Under the pieces are notes generated by a model, which had not been told where the DNA came from, did not search any database, and saw only the letters and a list, made by a program, of their open reading frames with translations. The position numbers were made by a program, and so were the translations under genes. From the NCBI RefSeq assembly GCF_030580915.1, contig NZ_JAUQTA010000001.1:1426001-1490000 (forward strand): a stretch of 64,000 nt of DNA, read 5' to 3'. Positions 15,414 through 23,574 of the stretch are shown in pieces (position 1 is the stretch's first letter; each line of letters begins with the position of its first letter). The DNA comes from Nocardioides jiangxiensis. Its GTDB lineage: Bacteria; Actinomycetota; Actinomycetes; Propionibacteriales; Nocardioidaceae.

Positions 15414-17549
15414 ATGCTCGATCGCATCAGCGCCCTCACGTGGCGCCGTCCCCGCGCCGTCCTGGCTCTTGTCCTGCTCTTCGCCGGCGTCGCGGGCTTC
15501 TTCGGCCACGACGTCGAGGAGCACCTCGCTGCCGCGGGCTTCGCGGACCCGTCCTCCCAGAGCGAGGTCGCCGGTCGCGTGCTGGCCAAGGACCTCGGCC
15601 ACACCGCCGAGCCGAGCCTCGTCGTGCTGGTGCGCACCAAGGACGGCGACAGGCTCGACCTCACCGACCCCGCGGTCGTCACCGAGGTGGACCGCCTCGC
15701 GGCCCAGCTCGCCAAGGCGAGGTACGTCGGCAAGGTCGACAACCCCCTGGCCGCACCGGACCCGGCGAGGACCGGCCTGGTCGCCGCCGACGGGCGCTCG
15801 CTCGTGCTCGCCGCCCACCTCACCGACCCCGACATCGAGGACAAGGGCGGCATCGCTGACGAGTCCGCACGGAAGCTGGTCACGTCGACCTCCCTGGACG
15901 TCGGCTTCGGCGGCTTCGCAGCCGGCTTCAACGAGGTCAACGACCAGACCCGGAAGGACCTCGACAACGCCGAGCTGATCGCCTTCCCGATCCTGGGCAT
16001 CCTGCTGCTGCTGGTCTTCCGGTCGGTCGTGGCGATGCTCATCCCCCTGCTCGTCGGAGGCCTGTCGATCGTCGGCACGCTCTTCGCGCTGCGGATCATG
16101 GCGACGTTCACCGAGACCTCGCTCTTCGCCCTCAACATCGCCACGGCGCTGTCGCTCGGCCTGGCCGTCGACTACGCACTCCTCCTGATCTCGCGTCACC
16201 GCGAGGAGGTCGCCCGGCTCGGCTACACGGAGGAGGCGCTGCGCAACACCGTCACCTCGGCGGGCCGTACCGCACTCTTCTCCGGACTGACCGTCGCCAG
16301 TGCCATGGCGGCCCTGGTCCTGATGCCGCAGCGCTTCCTCTACTCGATCGGCGTCGCCGGAGGCATGGTCGGCCTGCTCTCGTCGACGATGGCGATCCTG
16401 GTCGTCCCGGCACTGCTCGCCTGGCTGGGCCCGAACATCAACCGGTTCTCGATCCGCCGCGGTCCGGCCGTCTCCGACGCCTCGACCGGCTGGCTGCGCC
16501 TCGCGCGGGGCGTGATGAAGCGGCCGGTCCTCGTCGCGGTGGCGACGACGACGATCCTGCTCGCGGTGGCGTTCCCGCTGCTGGGCACGCACCTCACCGG
16601 GCCGAGCGCACAGGCCGTGCCGCCCGGCCAGCAGTCCTACGGGGTGATCAGGTACCTCAACGCCCACTACCCACGGGCCGTGACCGAGGGCGTCTCCCTG
16701 ACCGTCACCGGTGGCGCCACCGACAGCGAGCTCGCCGCGCTGCGCACGGAGATCGCCGGCGTCGACCACGTCGTCGCCGTCACCCCCTTCCAGCACACGT
16801 CGGACGACGTCGCCTACGCGACCGCCGCGTTCGACGTACCGGCGCTCGACGACGGCGCGCAGGACTCGCTGAAGGAGATCCGCAGGCTCTCCGCGGGCTC
16901 GGGGACGACGCTGCTGGTCACGGGCAACACCGCCCGCTTCATCGACCAGAAGGCGTCGCTGGCCGCCAACGCGCCTCTCGTCGTCTCCGTCATCGTGCTG
17001 CTCACCCTGGTCCTGCTCTTCCTGCTGACCGGATCGGTGCTGCTGCCGTTCAAGACGTTGCTGATGAACGCCCTGACGCTGAGTACCACGCTCGGCATCC
17101 TCGTCATCGTGTTCGAGAAGAAGGTCGGCAGCAGCCTGCTCGACTACCCGGGGCCGTACTCGGTCGAGGTGACCAGCATGGTCTTCCTCTTCGTGGTCAC
17201 GTTCGCCCTCGCCACCGACTACGCCGTGCTGGTGATGGCGCGGATCAAGGAGCTGCGCGACGGTGGCCTGGGCAACGAGGAGGCGGTCGCACAGGGCATG
17301 GCACGTACCGGCCGCATCATCAGCGCGGCGGCGCTCATGATCGCCGTCGTGTTCGCGGCGTTCGCGGTGAGCCCGGTCTTCTTCATGAAGCAGATCTCGG
17401 TCGGCATGGCGCTCGCCGTCCTCATCGACGCGACCATCGTCCGGGCGCTGCTCGTGCCCTCCCTGATGCGGCTCCTGGGCGAGGCCAACTGGTGGGCTCC
17501 CCGACCGCTCCGCCGCCTCCACGACCGCTTCGGGATCAGGGAGGGGTAG
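15414..17549 (+). CDS. MMPL family RND transporter
   Basis: A 711-aa membrane protein with the two-fold RND layout: an N-terminal helix (ALVLLFAGVAGFFG), a soluble domain, a block of helices (about residues 185-340), a second soluble domain and a C-terminal helix block. SLGLAVDYALLLISRHREE and ALATDYAVLVMARIKE are the paired helix-4/helix-10 type motifs with the proton-relay Asp-Tyr. MMPL proteins export lipids or hydrophobic drugs. Divergent from hxlR; hydrophobic-drug or lipid export under HxlR control is the simplest reading. A terminator follows at 17560-17582. Confidence 0.92.
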   Translation: MLDRISALTWRRPRAVLALVLLFAGVAGFFGHDVEEHLAAAGFADPSSQSEVAGRVLAKDLGHTAEPSLVVLVRTKDGDRLDLTDPAVVTEVDRLAAQLAKARYVGKVDNPLAAPDPARTGLVAADGRSLVLAAHLTDPDIEDKGGIADESARKLVTSTSLDVGFGGFAAGFNEVNDQTRKDLDNAELIAFPILGILLLLVFRSVVAMLIPLLVGGLSIVGTLFALRIMATFTETSLFALNIATALSLGLAVDYALLLISRHREEVARLGYTEEALRNTVTSAGRTALFSGLTVASAMAALVLMPQRFLYSIGVAGGMVGLLSSTMAILVVPALLAWLGPNINRFSIRRGPAVSDASTGWLRLARGVMKRPVLVAVATTTILLAVAFPLLGTHLTGPSAQAVPPGQQSYGVIRYLNAHYPRAVTEGVSLTVTGGATDSELAALRTEIAGVDHVVAVTPFQHTSDDVAYATAAFDVPALDDGAQDSLKEIRRLSAGSGTTLLVTGNTARFIDQKASLAANAPLVVSVIVLLTLVLLFLLTGSVLLPFKTLLMNALTLSTTLGILVIVFEKKVGSSLLDYPGPYSVEVTSMVFLFVVTFALATDYAVLVMARIKELRDGGLGNEEAVAQGMARTGRIISAAALMIAVVFAAFAVSPVFFMKQISVGMALAVLIDATIVRALLVPSLMRLLGEANWWAPRPLRRLHDRFGIREG

Positions 17550-17559
17550 GCCGGGAAAA

Positions 17560-17582
17560 GTCCCGAAAATATTTTCCGGGAC
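17560..17582. terminator. AT-centred hairpin after the MMPL gene
   Basis: gtcccg (17560-17565), the self-complementary aaaatatttt (17566-17575), and cgggac (17577-17582) form one stem with a single unpaired base. A second copy of the left arm (cggga, from 17552) offers an alternative pairing. It lies 11 nt past the MMPL stop. Confidence 0.6.
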
Positions 17583-17662
17583 CCGCGTAACCCGCCGCCC
17601 GACCGCGCGTTGATCAGGGCACAACGGTCGGGGAGCAACCTCCCTCCCAGCTCCCTGATCGC

Positions 17663-17716
17663 TCGAGCCCGTCTCCACCAGCACTCCCTCCCTCCCGCTG
17701 GTCGAGACGGGCTCGA
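17663..17716. other. Long hairpin with T-rich 3' flank in the leader of the zinc-ribbon SDR gene
   Basis: Arms 17663-17681 and 17698-17716 pair over 19 positions with one mismatch (outer part tcgagcccgtctc / gagacgggctcga) around a pyrimidine loop. The right arm is followed by attgtattt. It lies in a 228-nt gene-free stretch (17550-17777) 62 nt upstream of the SDR start, so it may be an attenuator, the end of a small RNA, or a degenerate repeat unit (gagacggg is shared with the 22-nt repeats). Confidence 0.5.
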
Positions 17717-17777
17717 ATTGTATTTCGGGCCATCCACGCATTCGGAGCAGCAGGTCACCGCGCCGTACGATCTGCCG

Positions 17778-19343
17778 GTGCCACACCGCGATGACCAGCC
17801 CCAGGACGACCACCCCTTCGGCGGCCCGCTCTCCGACGAGCCGCTCGAGCGGATCGATCCCGAGGAGCTCCGCATCGCGCTGAAGGTCCTCAGCGAGATC
17901 CCCCGCCTCGACCCGGAGCACGAGGACGTCCGCACGATGAAGCGCGGCGCGTCGTACATGTACAAGCTGATCAAGAAGCAGCGCCGCTCCGAGCTCCGCC
18001 AGGAGAAGCAGGCGCACGACCAGGCGATCATCGAGAAGACCGCGACCGGTTCGCCGATGCGCATCGACGACGAGACCGCCGGCATCCCGCTGGTCTCGAC
18101 CGCGAAGGGCGCCTTCGCGGGCGAGCTGATCACCGCGCGCGGCTGCTACATCTGCAAGCAGGACTTCACGCTCGTCGACGCCTTCTACCACTGGCTCTGC
18201 CCGACATGTGCGGCCAAGAGCCACGCCAAGCGCGAGCAGCGCACCGACCTCACCGGCAAGCGCGCACTGCTCACCGGTGGCCGCTCGAAGATCGGCATGT
18301 ACATCGCGCTGCGCCTCCTCCGCGACGGCGCACACACGACGATCACGACGCGCTTCCCCAAGGACGCCGTCCGCCGGTTCGCCGCCATGGAGGACTCCGC
18401 GGACTGGATCGACCGGCTCAAGGTGGTCGGCATCGACCTGCGCGACCCCACCCAGGTCATCTCGCTGACCGACGACGTCGCGGCCGACGGACCGCTCGAC
18501 ATCATCATCAACAACGCCTGCCAGACCGTACGCCGCCTCCCCGGCGCCTACTCCCACCTGATCGACGGCGAGAACGCGCCGCTCGGGACGGCCGAGTCGC
18601 TCGGCATCAAGGCCCTGCCGGAGATGGTCACCTTCGACCGGATCTCCGAGGCCCACCCGGCCGCCATCGCGGGCGCCCTGTCCGAGACCGCCGTGGCGCA
18701 CCACGAGGGAGAGTCGGCCGAGGCGGCGCTGGCGGCGCACAACGCGGCGTCGCTGACCGCACTGGCCCTCAAGGCCGGCAACGCCTCGCTCGAGCAGCAC
18801 CTGGCCGGTACGGCGATCGACGCCGGTGGCCTCATCCCCGACATCCAGGACAACAACTCCTGGACCCAGGTGCTCGACGAGGTGGACCCGCTGGAGCTCC
18901 TCGAGGTGCAGTTCTGCAACTCGATCGCGCCGTTCCTGATCAACTCGCGCCTGCGCCCGGCGATGCGCGCGGCCATCGCCAACGGCGCCCGTCGCGCGTA
19001 CATCGTCAACGTCTCGGCGATGGAGGGGCAGTTTTCCCGCCGGTACAAGGGCCCGGGACACCCGCACACCAACATGGCCAAGGCCGCGCTCAACATGATG
19101 ACGCGCACCTCCGCCGGCGAGTACTTCGAGACCGACCGGATCCTGATGACCGCCGTCGACACCGGATGGATCACCGACGAGCGGCCCCACTACGAGAAGC
19201 TCCGCATCGCCGCCGAGGGCTGGCACGCACCGCTCGACCTGGTCGACGGCGCCGCCCGCGTCTACGACCCGATCGTGCAGGGTGAGCTGGGCAACGACAT
19301 CTACGGCGTCTTCGTGAAGGACTACGAGCCCAGCCCGTGGTGA
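17778..19343 (+). CDS. SDR-fold protein with N-terminal zinc ribbon and long insertion
   Basis: About 521 aa from a GTG at 17778 (VPHRDDQPQ); the frame is open to 17610 but upstream codons cross the hairpin. Residues ~1-120 are charged and helical, then ARGCYIC and HWLCPTC form a CxxC...CxxC zinc site (~120-145). The Rossmann motif is LLTGGRSKIGMYIAL (~160), NNAC is present, a ~100-residue Ala-rich insertion follows, and the catalytic region reads NVSAMEG...PHTNMAKAAL. The Ser and Lys are kept, but the Tyr of YxxxK is Thr. It may therefore bind NAD(P) without classical SDR chemistry. Cytoplasmic; substrate unknown. Confidence 0.8.
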   Translation: MPHRDDQPQDDHPFGGPLSDEPLERIDPEELRIALKVLSEIPRLDPEHEDVRTMKRGASYMYKLIKKQRRSELRQEKQAHDQAIIEKTATGSPMRIDDETAGIPLVSTAKGAFAGELITARGCYICKQDFTLVDAFYHWLCPTCAAKSHAKREQRTDLTGKRALLTGGRSKIGMYIALRLLRDGAHTTITTRFPKDAVRRFAAMEDSADWIDRLKVVGIDLRDPTQVISLTDDVAADGPLDIIINNACQTVRRLPGAYSHLIDGENAPLGTAESLGIKALPEMVTFDRISEAHPAAIAGALSETAVAHHEGESAEAALAAHNAASLTALALKAGNASLEQHLAGTAIDAGGLIPDIQDNNSWTQVLDEVDPLELLEVQFCNSIAPFLINSRLRPAMRAAIANGARRAYIVNVSAMEGQFSRRYKGPGHPHTNMAKAALNMMTRTSAGEYFETDRILMTAVDTGWITDERPHYEKLRIAAEGWHAPLDLVDGAARVYDPIVQGELGNDIYGVFVKDYEPSPW

Positions 19344-19397
19344 TTCTCACCCGGATGAGTGCGACGGTGAGTCGCACTTTCTTCTAGGGTCTGCACC

Positions 19398-19835
19398 ATG
19401 TCCAACTCTGTTTCCGTGGAGAGCGCGGTCGCCGTCTCCTCCGACGTGGCCTTCGCCTACCTCTCCGACTACACGAAGATCGCGGACTGGCTCTACGGCC
19501 TCAGCGAGCTCAAGGCCCTGACCGAGCAGACCCGCGGGATCGGCGCCAAGTTCGACGGGACCATCAAGCTCGGCGCCAAGCTGCAGTCCCTGCTCGAGGT
19601 CGTCGAGTTCGAGGAGGGCCGCCTGATGGTGCTCGACTCCTACAAGGGCATCAAGAACGCTTCGCGCTGGGAGGTCACCCCCACCGGTGACGCCTCCTGC
19701 ACCATCAAGGTGACCTGGGAGTACGACCTCGGCGGTGGCATCGCCGGCAAGGCACTCGGCAAGGTCGTCGAGCCGGTCGTCAAGATCGCAGCCAGCGCGT
19801 CGACGAAGTCGCTCAAGGAGAAGCTCGAGGGCTGA
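19398..19835 (+). CDS. SRPBCC family protein (polyketide cyclase/START-like)
   Basis: A 145-aa single-domain helix-grip protein: an initial strand (VSVESAVAVSSDVAFAYLSD), YTKIADWLYG, a central beta sheet and a long amphipathic C-terminal helix (AGKALGKVVEPVVKIAASAS). Such proteins bind hydrophobic ligands in an internal cavity, either as carriers or cyclases/hydrolases. It lies 54 nt after the zinc-ribbon SDR and may be co-transcribed. A terminator follows. Confidence 0.8.
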   Translation: MSNSVSVESAVAVSSDVAFAYLSDYTKIADWLYGLSELKALTEQTRGIGAKFDGTIKLGAKLQSLLEVVEFEEGRLMVLDSYKGIKNASRWEVTPTGDASCTIKVTWEYDLGGGIAGKALGKVVEPVVKIAASASTKSLKEKLEG

Positions 19836-19861
19836 CCGAGCCCGGCTTCGTCCACGCGTTC

Positions 19862-19892
19862 ACGCCCGCGGGTCCACAGGTCCCGCGGGCGT
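19862..19892. terminator. Hairpin after the SRPBCC gene
   Basis: acgcccgcggg (19862-19872) pairs perfectly with cccgcgggcgt (19882-19892) around a 9-nt loop, 27 nt after the stop codon. Confidence 0.65.
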
Positions 19893-19973
19893 CGTGCGTC
19901 GCACGGCTGAACGTGTGACGACGGCACCGTGCGCGCCCTCGACACTGTCGGGGGTCGGGTGTTGGCTGAGGAC

Positions 19974-20402
19974 ATGACCAACGCACTGAACCCGTACCTC
20001 AACTTCAAGGACAACGCCGCCGAGGCGATGGCCTTCTACCAGTCGTTCCTCGGCGGTGACCTGCGGGTCAGCACCTTCGGCGACATGGGAGACACCAGCG
20101 ACGCCGCCGGCCTCACGATGCACGCCATGCTCGTGACCGACGAGGGCTTCACCCTGATGGCCTCCGACACGCACCCGCAGATGGGCGAGTACGCCGCCCC
20201 GGCCGGCTTCTCGATCAGCCTCTCCGGCACGGACGAGGGTCCGCTGCGGGCCTACTGGGAGGCACTCGCCGCCGACGGCACCATCGGCATGCCGCTCGAC
20301 AGGCAGGTCTGGGGCGACGTCTTCGGCCACGTCATCGACAAGTTCGGCATCAGCTGGCTGGTCAACATCGTCTCCCCGGAGAACGCTGCGGCCCAGGGCT
20401 GA
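19974..20402 (+). CDS. VOC / PhnB-like glyoxalase-fold protein
   Basis: A 142-aa protein of the PhnB-like type: LNPYLNFKDNAAEAMAFYQS at the start, GGDLRVSTFGDMG, HAMLVTDEGFTLMASD, and the closing VWGDVFGHVIDKFGISWLVN, all typical of the YjdN/PhnB family. These are small cytoplasmic betaalphabetabetabeta proteins, often metal-binding, with poorly known reactions. The ATG at 19974 is chosen because it begins the conserved fold; the longer frame from 19929 adds residues with no homology signal. Confidence 0.85.
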   Translation: MTNALNPYLNFKDNAAEAMAFYQSFLGGDLRVSTFGDMGDTSDAAGLTMHAMLVTDEGFTLMASDTHPQMGEYAAPAGFSISLSGTDEGPLRAYWEALAADGTIGMPLDRQVWGDVFGHVIDKFGISWLVNIVSPENAAAQG

Positions 20403-20420
20403 CCCGCCCGGCACGACAGC

Positions 20421-20460
20421 ACAGTGGCCCGGACCGTCGGATGACGGTCCGGGCCGCTGT
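20421..20460. terminator. Bidirectional terminator hairpin
   Basis: ggcccggaccgtc (20426-20438) pairs perfectly with gacggtccgggcc (20443-20455) around a 4-nt loop, and acag/ctgt extend the stem outward past one mismatch. It lies between the convergent VOC gene and the S15 peptidase gene. Confidence 0.8.
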
Positions 20461-20485
20461 GATGCTCCGGAGGGGCCGGGTGTGG

Positions 20486-22294
20486 CTACGGCACGACAGG
20501 CAGGGTCAGCGTCTGGGTGCCGCCCGACGTGATCGTCACCGGCGTCGCCTCGATGCCGCCGCGGTAGTTCACCGAGCCGCCCGCGACCACGAACCGGAGC
20601 GTGTGCCCGGGCGCGAACCGGTGCACGATCGCCGGCAGGGTGGTGGTGAAGGGCTTGGTCACGTCAGCGACCCGGACCGGTGCCTCGAGCGCGTTGATCG
20701 TCACCGCATGGCCCGAGGCGTCCACGTCCTGCACCTTGAGGAAGAGGACCAGCTGGCCGGCCTCGCCGGCGCCCTGGGTGAGGGCGGCGGACGGTGCGTC
20801 GACCTTGAGCGTCGCGACCGGCGAGCCCACGACGTCGACCTTCGAGCCGAGCACCGGGCTGCTCCACGCGGCGTACGTGCCGGGAACGTCGACGGCGTCG
20901 GCAACCGGGTCCTTCACGACGCCGCCGAGCACGTCGGTCTCGGGGAACGACGTCGGCAGCCCCGCAGCAGGGGTCACGAACGCCTGCGTGCCCGGCAGTG
21001 GGGTGCCGGTCGTGAGGGCGCCCGCGGTCAGGCCGCCACCGGACAGCTTCCAGGTCTGGCCGCTGCCGACGGGGAACGACCGGGACGTCGCGAACGTCGC
21101 GCCGGCGTCACCGGTGTCGAGCCAGTCGCGGTAGTAGGCGAACTCGGGACCGGTCGAGACGTCGAGCCCCTTGAGGTAGCGGTCGAACCACTGGTACGCG
21201 CGGCCGACGAGGTAGTCGTTCTCACCGGGGAGCATCCCGAGGGAGCTGTGCCCGAAGTGCTGCCAGACCATCTTGACGGTGGTGCCCTGCGCCTTGAGCG
21301 CCTGGTAGGTGGCGACCGCCTCGTTGAGGTTGAAGAGCGTGTCCGCCTGGCCCTGCAGGAGGAGGGTCGGCACCTCGATGTTCGCCATGTACGACGCGAC
21401 GCTGGCGTGCTGGGCCGCGGCGACGGACGCGGCGTCGAAGTAGCCCGTGGTGCCGGCAGTGACCAGCGCGGGGCAGACCCAGTCGGCGAAGTTCGGGCAC
21501 GGGAGCGGGTCGCCGGGGACCTGCTGGTTCTGCAGGTCACCGGTGAGGCCCAGGGCGGAGAAGCCCAGGCCCCAGGCGAGCTTGGTGGCTCCGGAGTTGG
21601 TCGAGGTGACCCGACCGGGTGCGACCTTGTCGGTGTTGTTCGGGGCCAGGCTGTAGGAGAGGTCGTTCCAGGTGATGATCGGGACCAGGGCGTCGACGCG
21701 GTGGTCGATGCCCGCCGCGGCGAACTGGAACCCGCCACCGTAGGAGCCGCCGATCAGGCCGACCCGGGGGTCGTTCGCCTGGGCGACGCCGTCGTGGTCC
21801 TTCTGGTCACGCTGGACCACCTCGAGCGGCGCGACCGGCTGGGTGTGGGCAGCGTCGGCGTAGGCGATGCCGTCGCGGCCGCCGAGGTAGGAGACCAGCT
21901 GGCTGGCCGCCTTGCCATCCCAGTCGGGGTCGTCGAGGGTGATCTTGCAGGAGGACCCACCGAAGCCGAGGCCGGAGTACGACAGCACGGCGTAGCCGTT
22001 GGTGGCGAACGACGCACCCCAGGCCGCCTGGTCGTCCTTGGACCCGCCGAAACCGTTGGTGGTCAGGATCGCGGGCACCCGACTGGTCGGCGAGGCGGAC
22101 GACGGCAGGTAGAGGTCACCGATGATGTCGCAGGCCGTGCCGTTGTCCGGGCCGGTGGTGACAGCGAAGTGCAGGGTCTGCACGGAGTACGCCGGCCCGG
22201 CGACGGCCGGGAGCGCAGGGGCGACGAGTGCGGTGGCTGCGGCGGCCAGTCCGGCCAGCGGCACCACGCGACGAGCACGGGAACGCGGGAACAT
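20486..22294 (-). CDS. Secreted CocE/NonD or X-Pro dipeptidyl-peptidase (S15-like) hydrolase
   Basis: A 602-aa secreted serine hydrolase. The N terminus MFPRSRARR plus the hydrophobic LAGLAAAATALVAPALPAVA ending in AGP is a classical signal peptide. The alpha/beta-hydrolase domain has the nucleophile elbow GGSYGGGF, the acid near LLLQGQADTLFN and the His in QHFGHSS. The C-terminal ~200 residues form the jelly-roll domain of X-Pro peptidases/cocaine esterases (GHTLRFVVAGGSVNY). It likely hydrolyses peptides or esters outside the cell. A GTG seven codons upstream (22315) is an alternative start, less likely because the Arg-rich n-region begins at 22294. Confidence 0.88.
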   Translation of the reverse strand: MFPRSRARRVVPLAGLAAAATALVAPALPAVAGPAYSVQTLHFAVTTGPDNGTACDIIGDLYLPSSASPTSRVPAILTTNGFGGSKDDQAAWGASFATNGYAVLSYSGLGFGGSSCKITLDDPDWDGKAASQLVSYLGGRDGIAYADAAHTQPVAPLEVVQRDQKDHDGVAQANDPRVGLIGGSYGGGFQFAAAGIDHRVDALVPIITWNDLSYSLAPNNTDKVAPGRVTSTNSGATKLAWGLGFSALGLTGDLQNQQVPGDPLPCPNFADWVCPALVTAGTTGYFDAASVAAAQHASVASYMANIEVPTLLLQGQADTLFNLNEAVATYQALKAQGTTVKMVWQHFGHSSLGMLPGENDYLVGRAYQWFDRYLKGLDVSTGPEFAYYRDWLDTGDAGATFATSRSFPVGSGQTWKLSGGGLTAGALTTGTPLPGTQAFVTPAAGLPTSFPETDVLGGVVKDPVADAVDVPGTYAAWSSPVLGSKVDVVGSPVATLKVDAPSAALTQGAGEAGQLVLFLKVQDVDASGHAVTINALEAPVRVADVTKPFTTTLPAIVHRFAPGHTLRFVVAGGSVNYRGGIEATPVTITSGGTQTLTLPVVP

Positions 22295-22365
22295 GCCTGC
22301 ACAACTGTGAGGCACGCCACTTGGTTACGCCCTCGTCAACAAGTGGGCCATCAGGCGTTGCAGGG

Positions 22366-22533
22366 TCAGCGTGCCTCGGTCTCGCCGTGCTCGTGGTCGA
22401 AGTGCTCGAGGTCGGTCGACTCCTCGGGCTTGCGGACCGACAGCGCGATCACGATCGAGAGGAGGAAGAAGGCGAGGATCGCGAGCAGGATGAAGACCTG
22501 GTCGCGGGTGAAGATCTCGGCAAACGGCTCCAT
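22366..22533 (-). CDS. Single-helix membrane microprotein, 55 aa
   Basis: Begins MEPFAEIFTRDQVF, has one hydrophobic helix (ILLAILAFFLLSIVIALSV) and ends with an acidic, His-rich tail (EEST...HFDHEHGET). A strong ggaggt precedes the ATG at the right distance, which supports translation. N-out or N-in orientation is not clear from the charges. It is followed (transcription order) by the S15 hydrolase gene 71 nt away and preceded by a second microprotein gene. Family not recognised. Confidence 0.65.
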   Translation of the reverse strand: MEPFAEIFTRDQVFILLAILAFFLLSIVIALSVRKPEESTDLEHFDHEHGETEAR

Positions 22534-22612
22534 GGCGCACCTCCGTAGACGGTGTGCCCCACCGCTACGAGCCTACGCCGCCGGAGCCCTCCACCGGGAG
22601 GGCCCAGACGGG

Positions 22613-22777
22613 TCAGATGCCCGACTCCTCCGACGGCGGGATCGGCCCGTCCGCGTCGAGGATGTCGGGGTGGTGCTCCGGGTCGGTGGTGTCCCACGGG
22701 CGGGAGACGCCCATCAGGAGCGCGCCGACGAAGAACGCGAGAATGACCAGTCCTGTGAAGAGCTCACCGGCGCTCAT
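22613..22777 (-). CDS. Single-helix membrane microprotein, 54 aa
   Basis: Begins MSAGELFTGL, has a hydrophobic segment (VILAFFVGALLMGV), then the motif SRPWDTTDPEHHPD and an acidic C terminus ending EESGI. aaggagga precedes the ATG, a near-ideal ribosome site. The layout (short N terminus, one helix, acidic tail) is like that of the next gene downstream, though the sequences differ. It lies 26 nt after the crotonase gene stop and may be read through from that operon. Confidence 0.65.
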   Translation of the reverse strand: MSAGELFTGLVILAFFVGALLMGVSRPWDTTDPEHHPDILDADGPIPPSEESGI

Positions 22778-22803
22778 GACTTCCTCCTTGTGCCGGGTCC
22801 AGC

Positions 22804-23574
22804 CTACGCCCCGGCGCCGTGCCGGCCGGCCCCTTCCGCGAACCGCGCTGCGCCCGCCACCGCCTCGAGCAGGACCTCCTCACCGAGGCGCCACTCCTCC
22901 GCGATCGCCTCTGCCTCCGGACGGCCGGCGGCGGTGAGGACGGAGGCCCGGTCCGAGCGCATGCACGCCTGCGGGAACGCCGCGATCCGCTCCGCCAGCT
23001 CGACGGCCTCGGCGAGCGCCGCGCCCGGCGCGGCGACCCTGTTGGCCAGTCCGATGTGGAGCGCCTCGGCGGCATCCACCGGGCGTCCGGTGAGCACGAG
23101 GTCGAGGGCGCGCGAACGTCCGACCAGCTCGGGGAGCCGGATCGTGCCGCCGTCGATCAGGGGCACCCCCCAGCGCCGGCAGAAGACGCCGAACGTCGCC
23201 CCGGGGTCGACGACGCGCAGGTCGCACCAGAGCGCCAGCTCGAGGCCCCCGGCGACGGCGTACCCCTCGACGGCGGCGATGACCGGCTTGGAGAGCCGGA
23301 GCCGGGTCGGGCCCATGGGACCGATGTCGTCGGCGGCGCCCGTGGGCGGAGCGACCTCCATCGACGCGGTGCTCACGGCGGCGAGGTCGGCCCCGGCACA
23401 GAACGACCCACCCGCACCGTGGAGCACCGCGACGTGGGCCTCGGGGTCGGCATCGAAGGCGAGGAACGCCGCGTGCAGCTCCCGCGCGTGCGGGGTGTCG
23501 ACGGCGTTGCGGACCTCGGGCCGGTCCAGCGTCACCACCGTGACGGAGCCGCGCTTCTCGACGTGGACGCTCAT
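22804..23574 (-). CDS. Enoyl-CoA hydratase/isomerase (crotonase) family protein
   Basis: A 256-aa crotonase. The oxyanion-hole segments are HGAGGSFCAGADLAAV and EGYAVAGGLELALWCDLRV; GVPLIDGGTIRLPELVG and the Asp/Glu-bearing GLANRVA follow. It likely hydrates or isomerises an enoyl-CoA made by the dehydrogenase encoded just upstream. The start overlaps the AidB-like gene stop (ATGA, 23571-23574). Third gene of the crotonase-AidB-crotonase operon. Confidence 0.88.
   Translation of the reverse strand: MSVHVEKRGSVTVVTLDRPEVRNAVDTPHARELHAAFLAFDADPEAHVAVLHGAGGSFCAGADLAAVSTASMEVAPPTGAADDIGPMGPTRLRLSKPVIAAVEGYAVAGGLELALWCDLRVVDPGATFGVFCRRWGVPLIDGGTIRLPELVGRSRALDLVLTGRPVDAAEALHIGLANRVAAPGAALAEAVELAERIAAFPQACMRSDRASVLTAAGRPEAEAIAEEWRLGEEVLLEAVAGAARFAEGAGRHGAGA

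Noticed and set aside
15279..19226. 1315-aa open frame on the minus strand and similar very long frames (20441-23605 plus, 5638-8160 plus)
   Set aside because: These lie opposite well-supported genes (MMPL, SDR, S15 hydrolase, helicase) and have the Arg/Gly/His/Asp-rich composition of antisense frames in GC-rich DNA.
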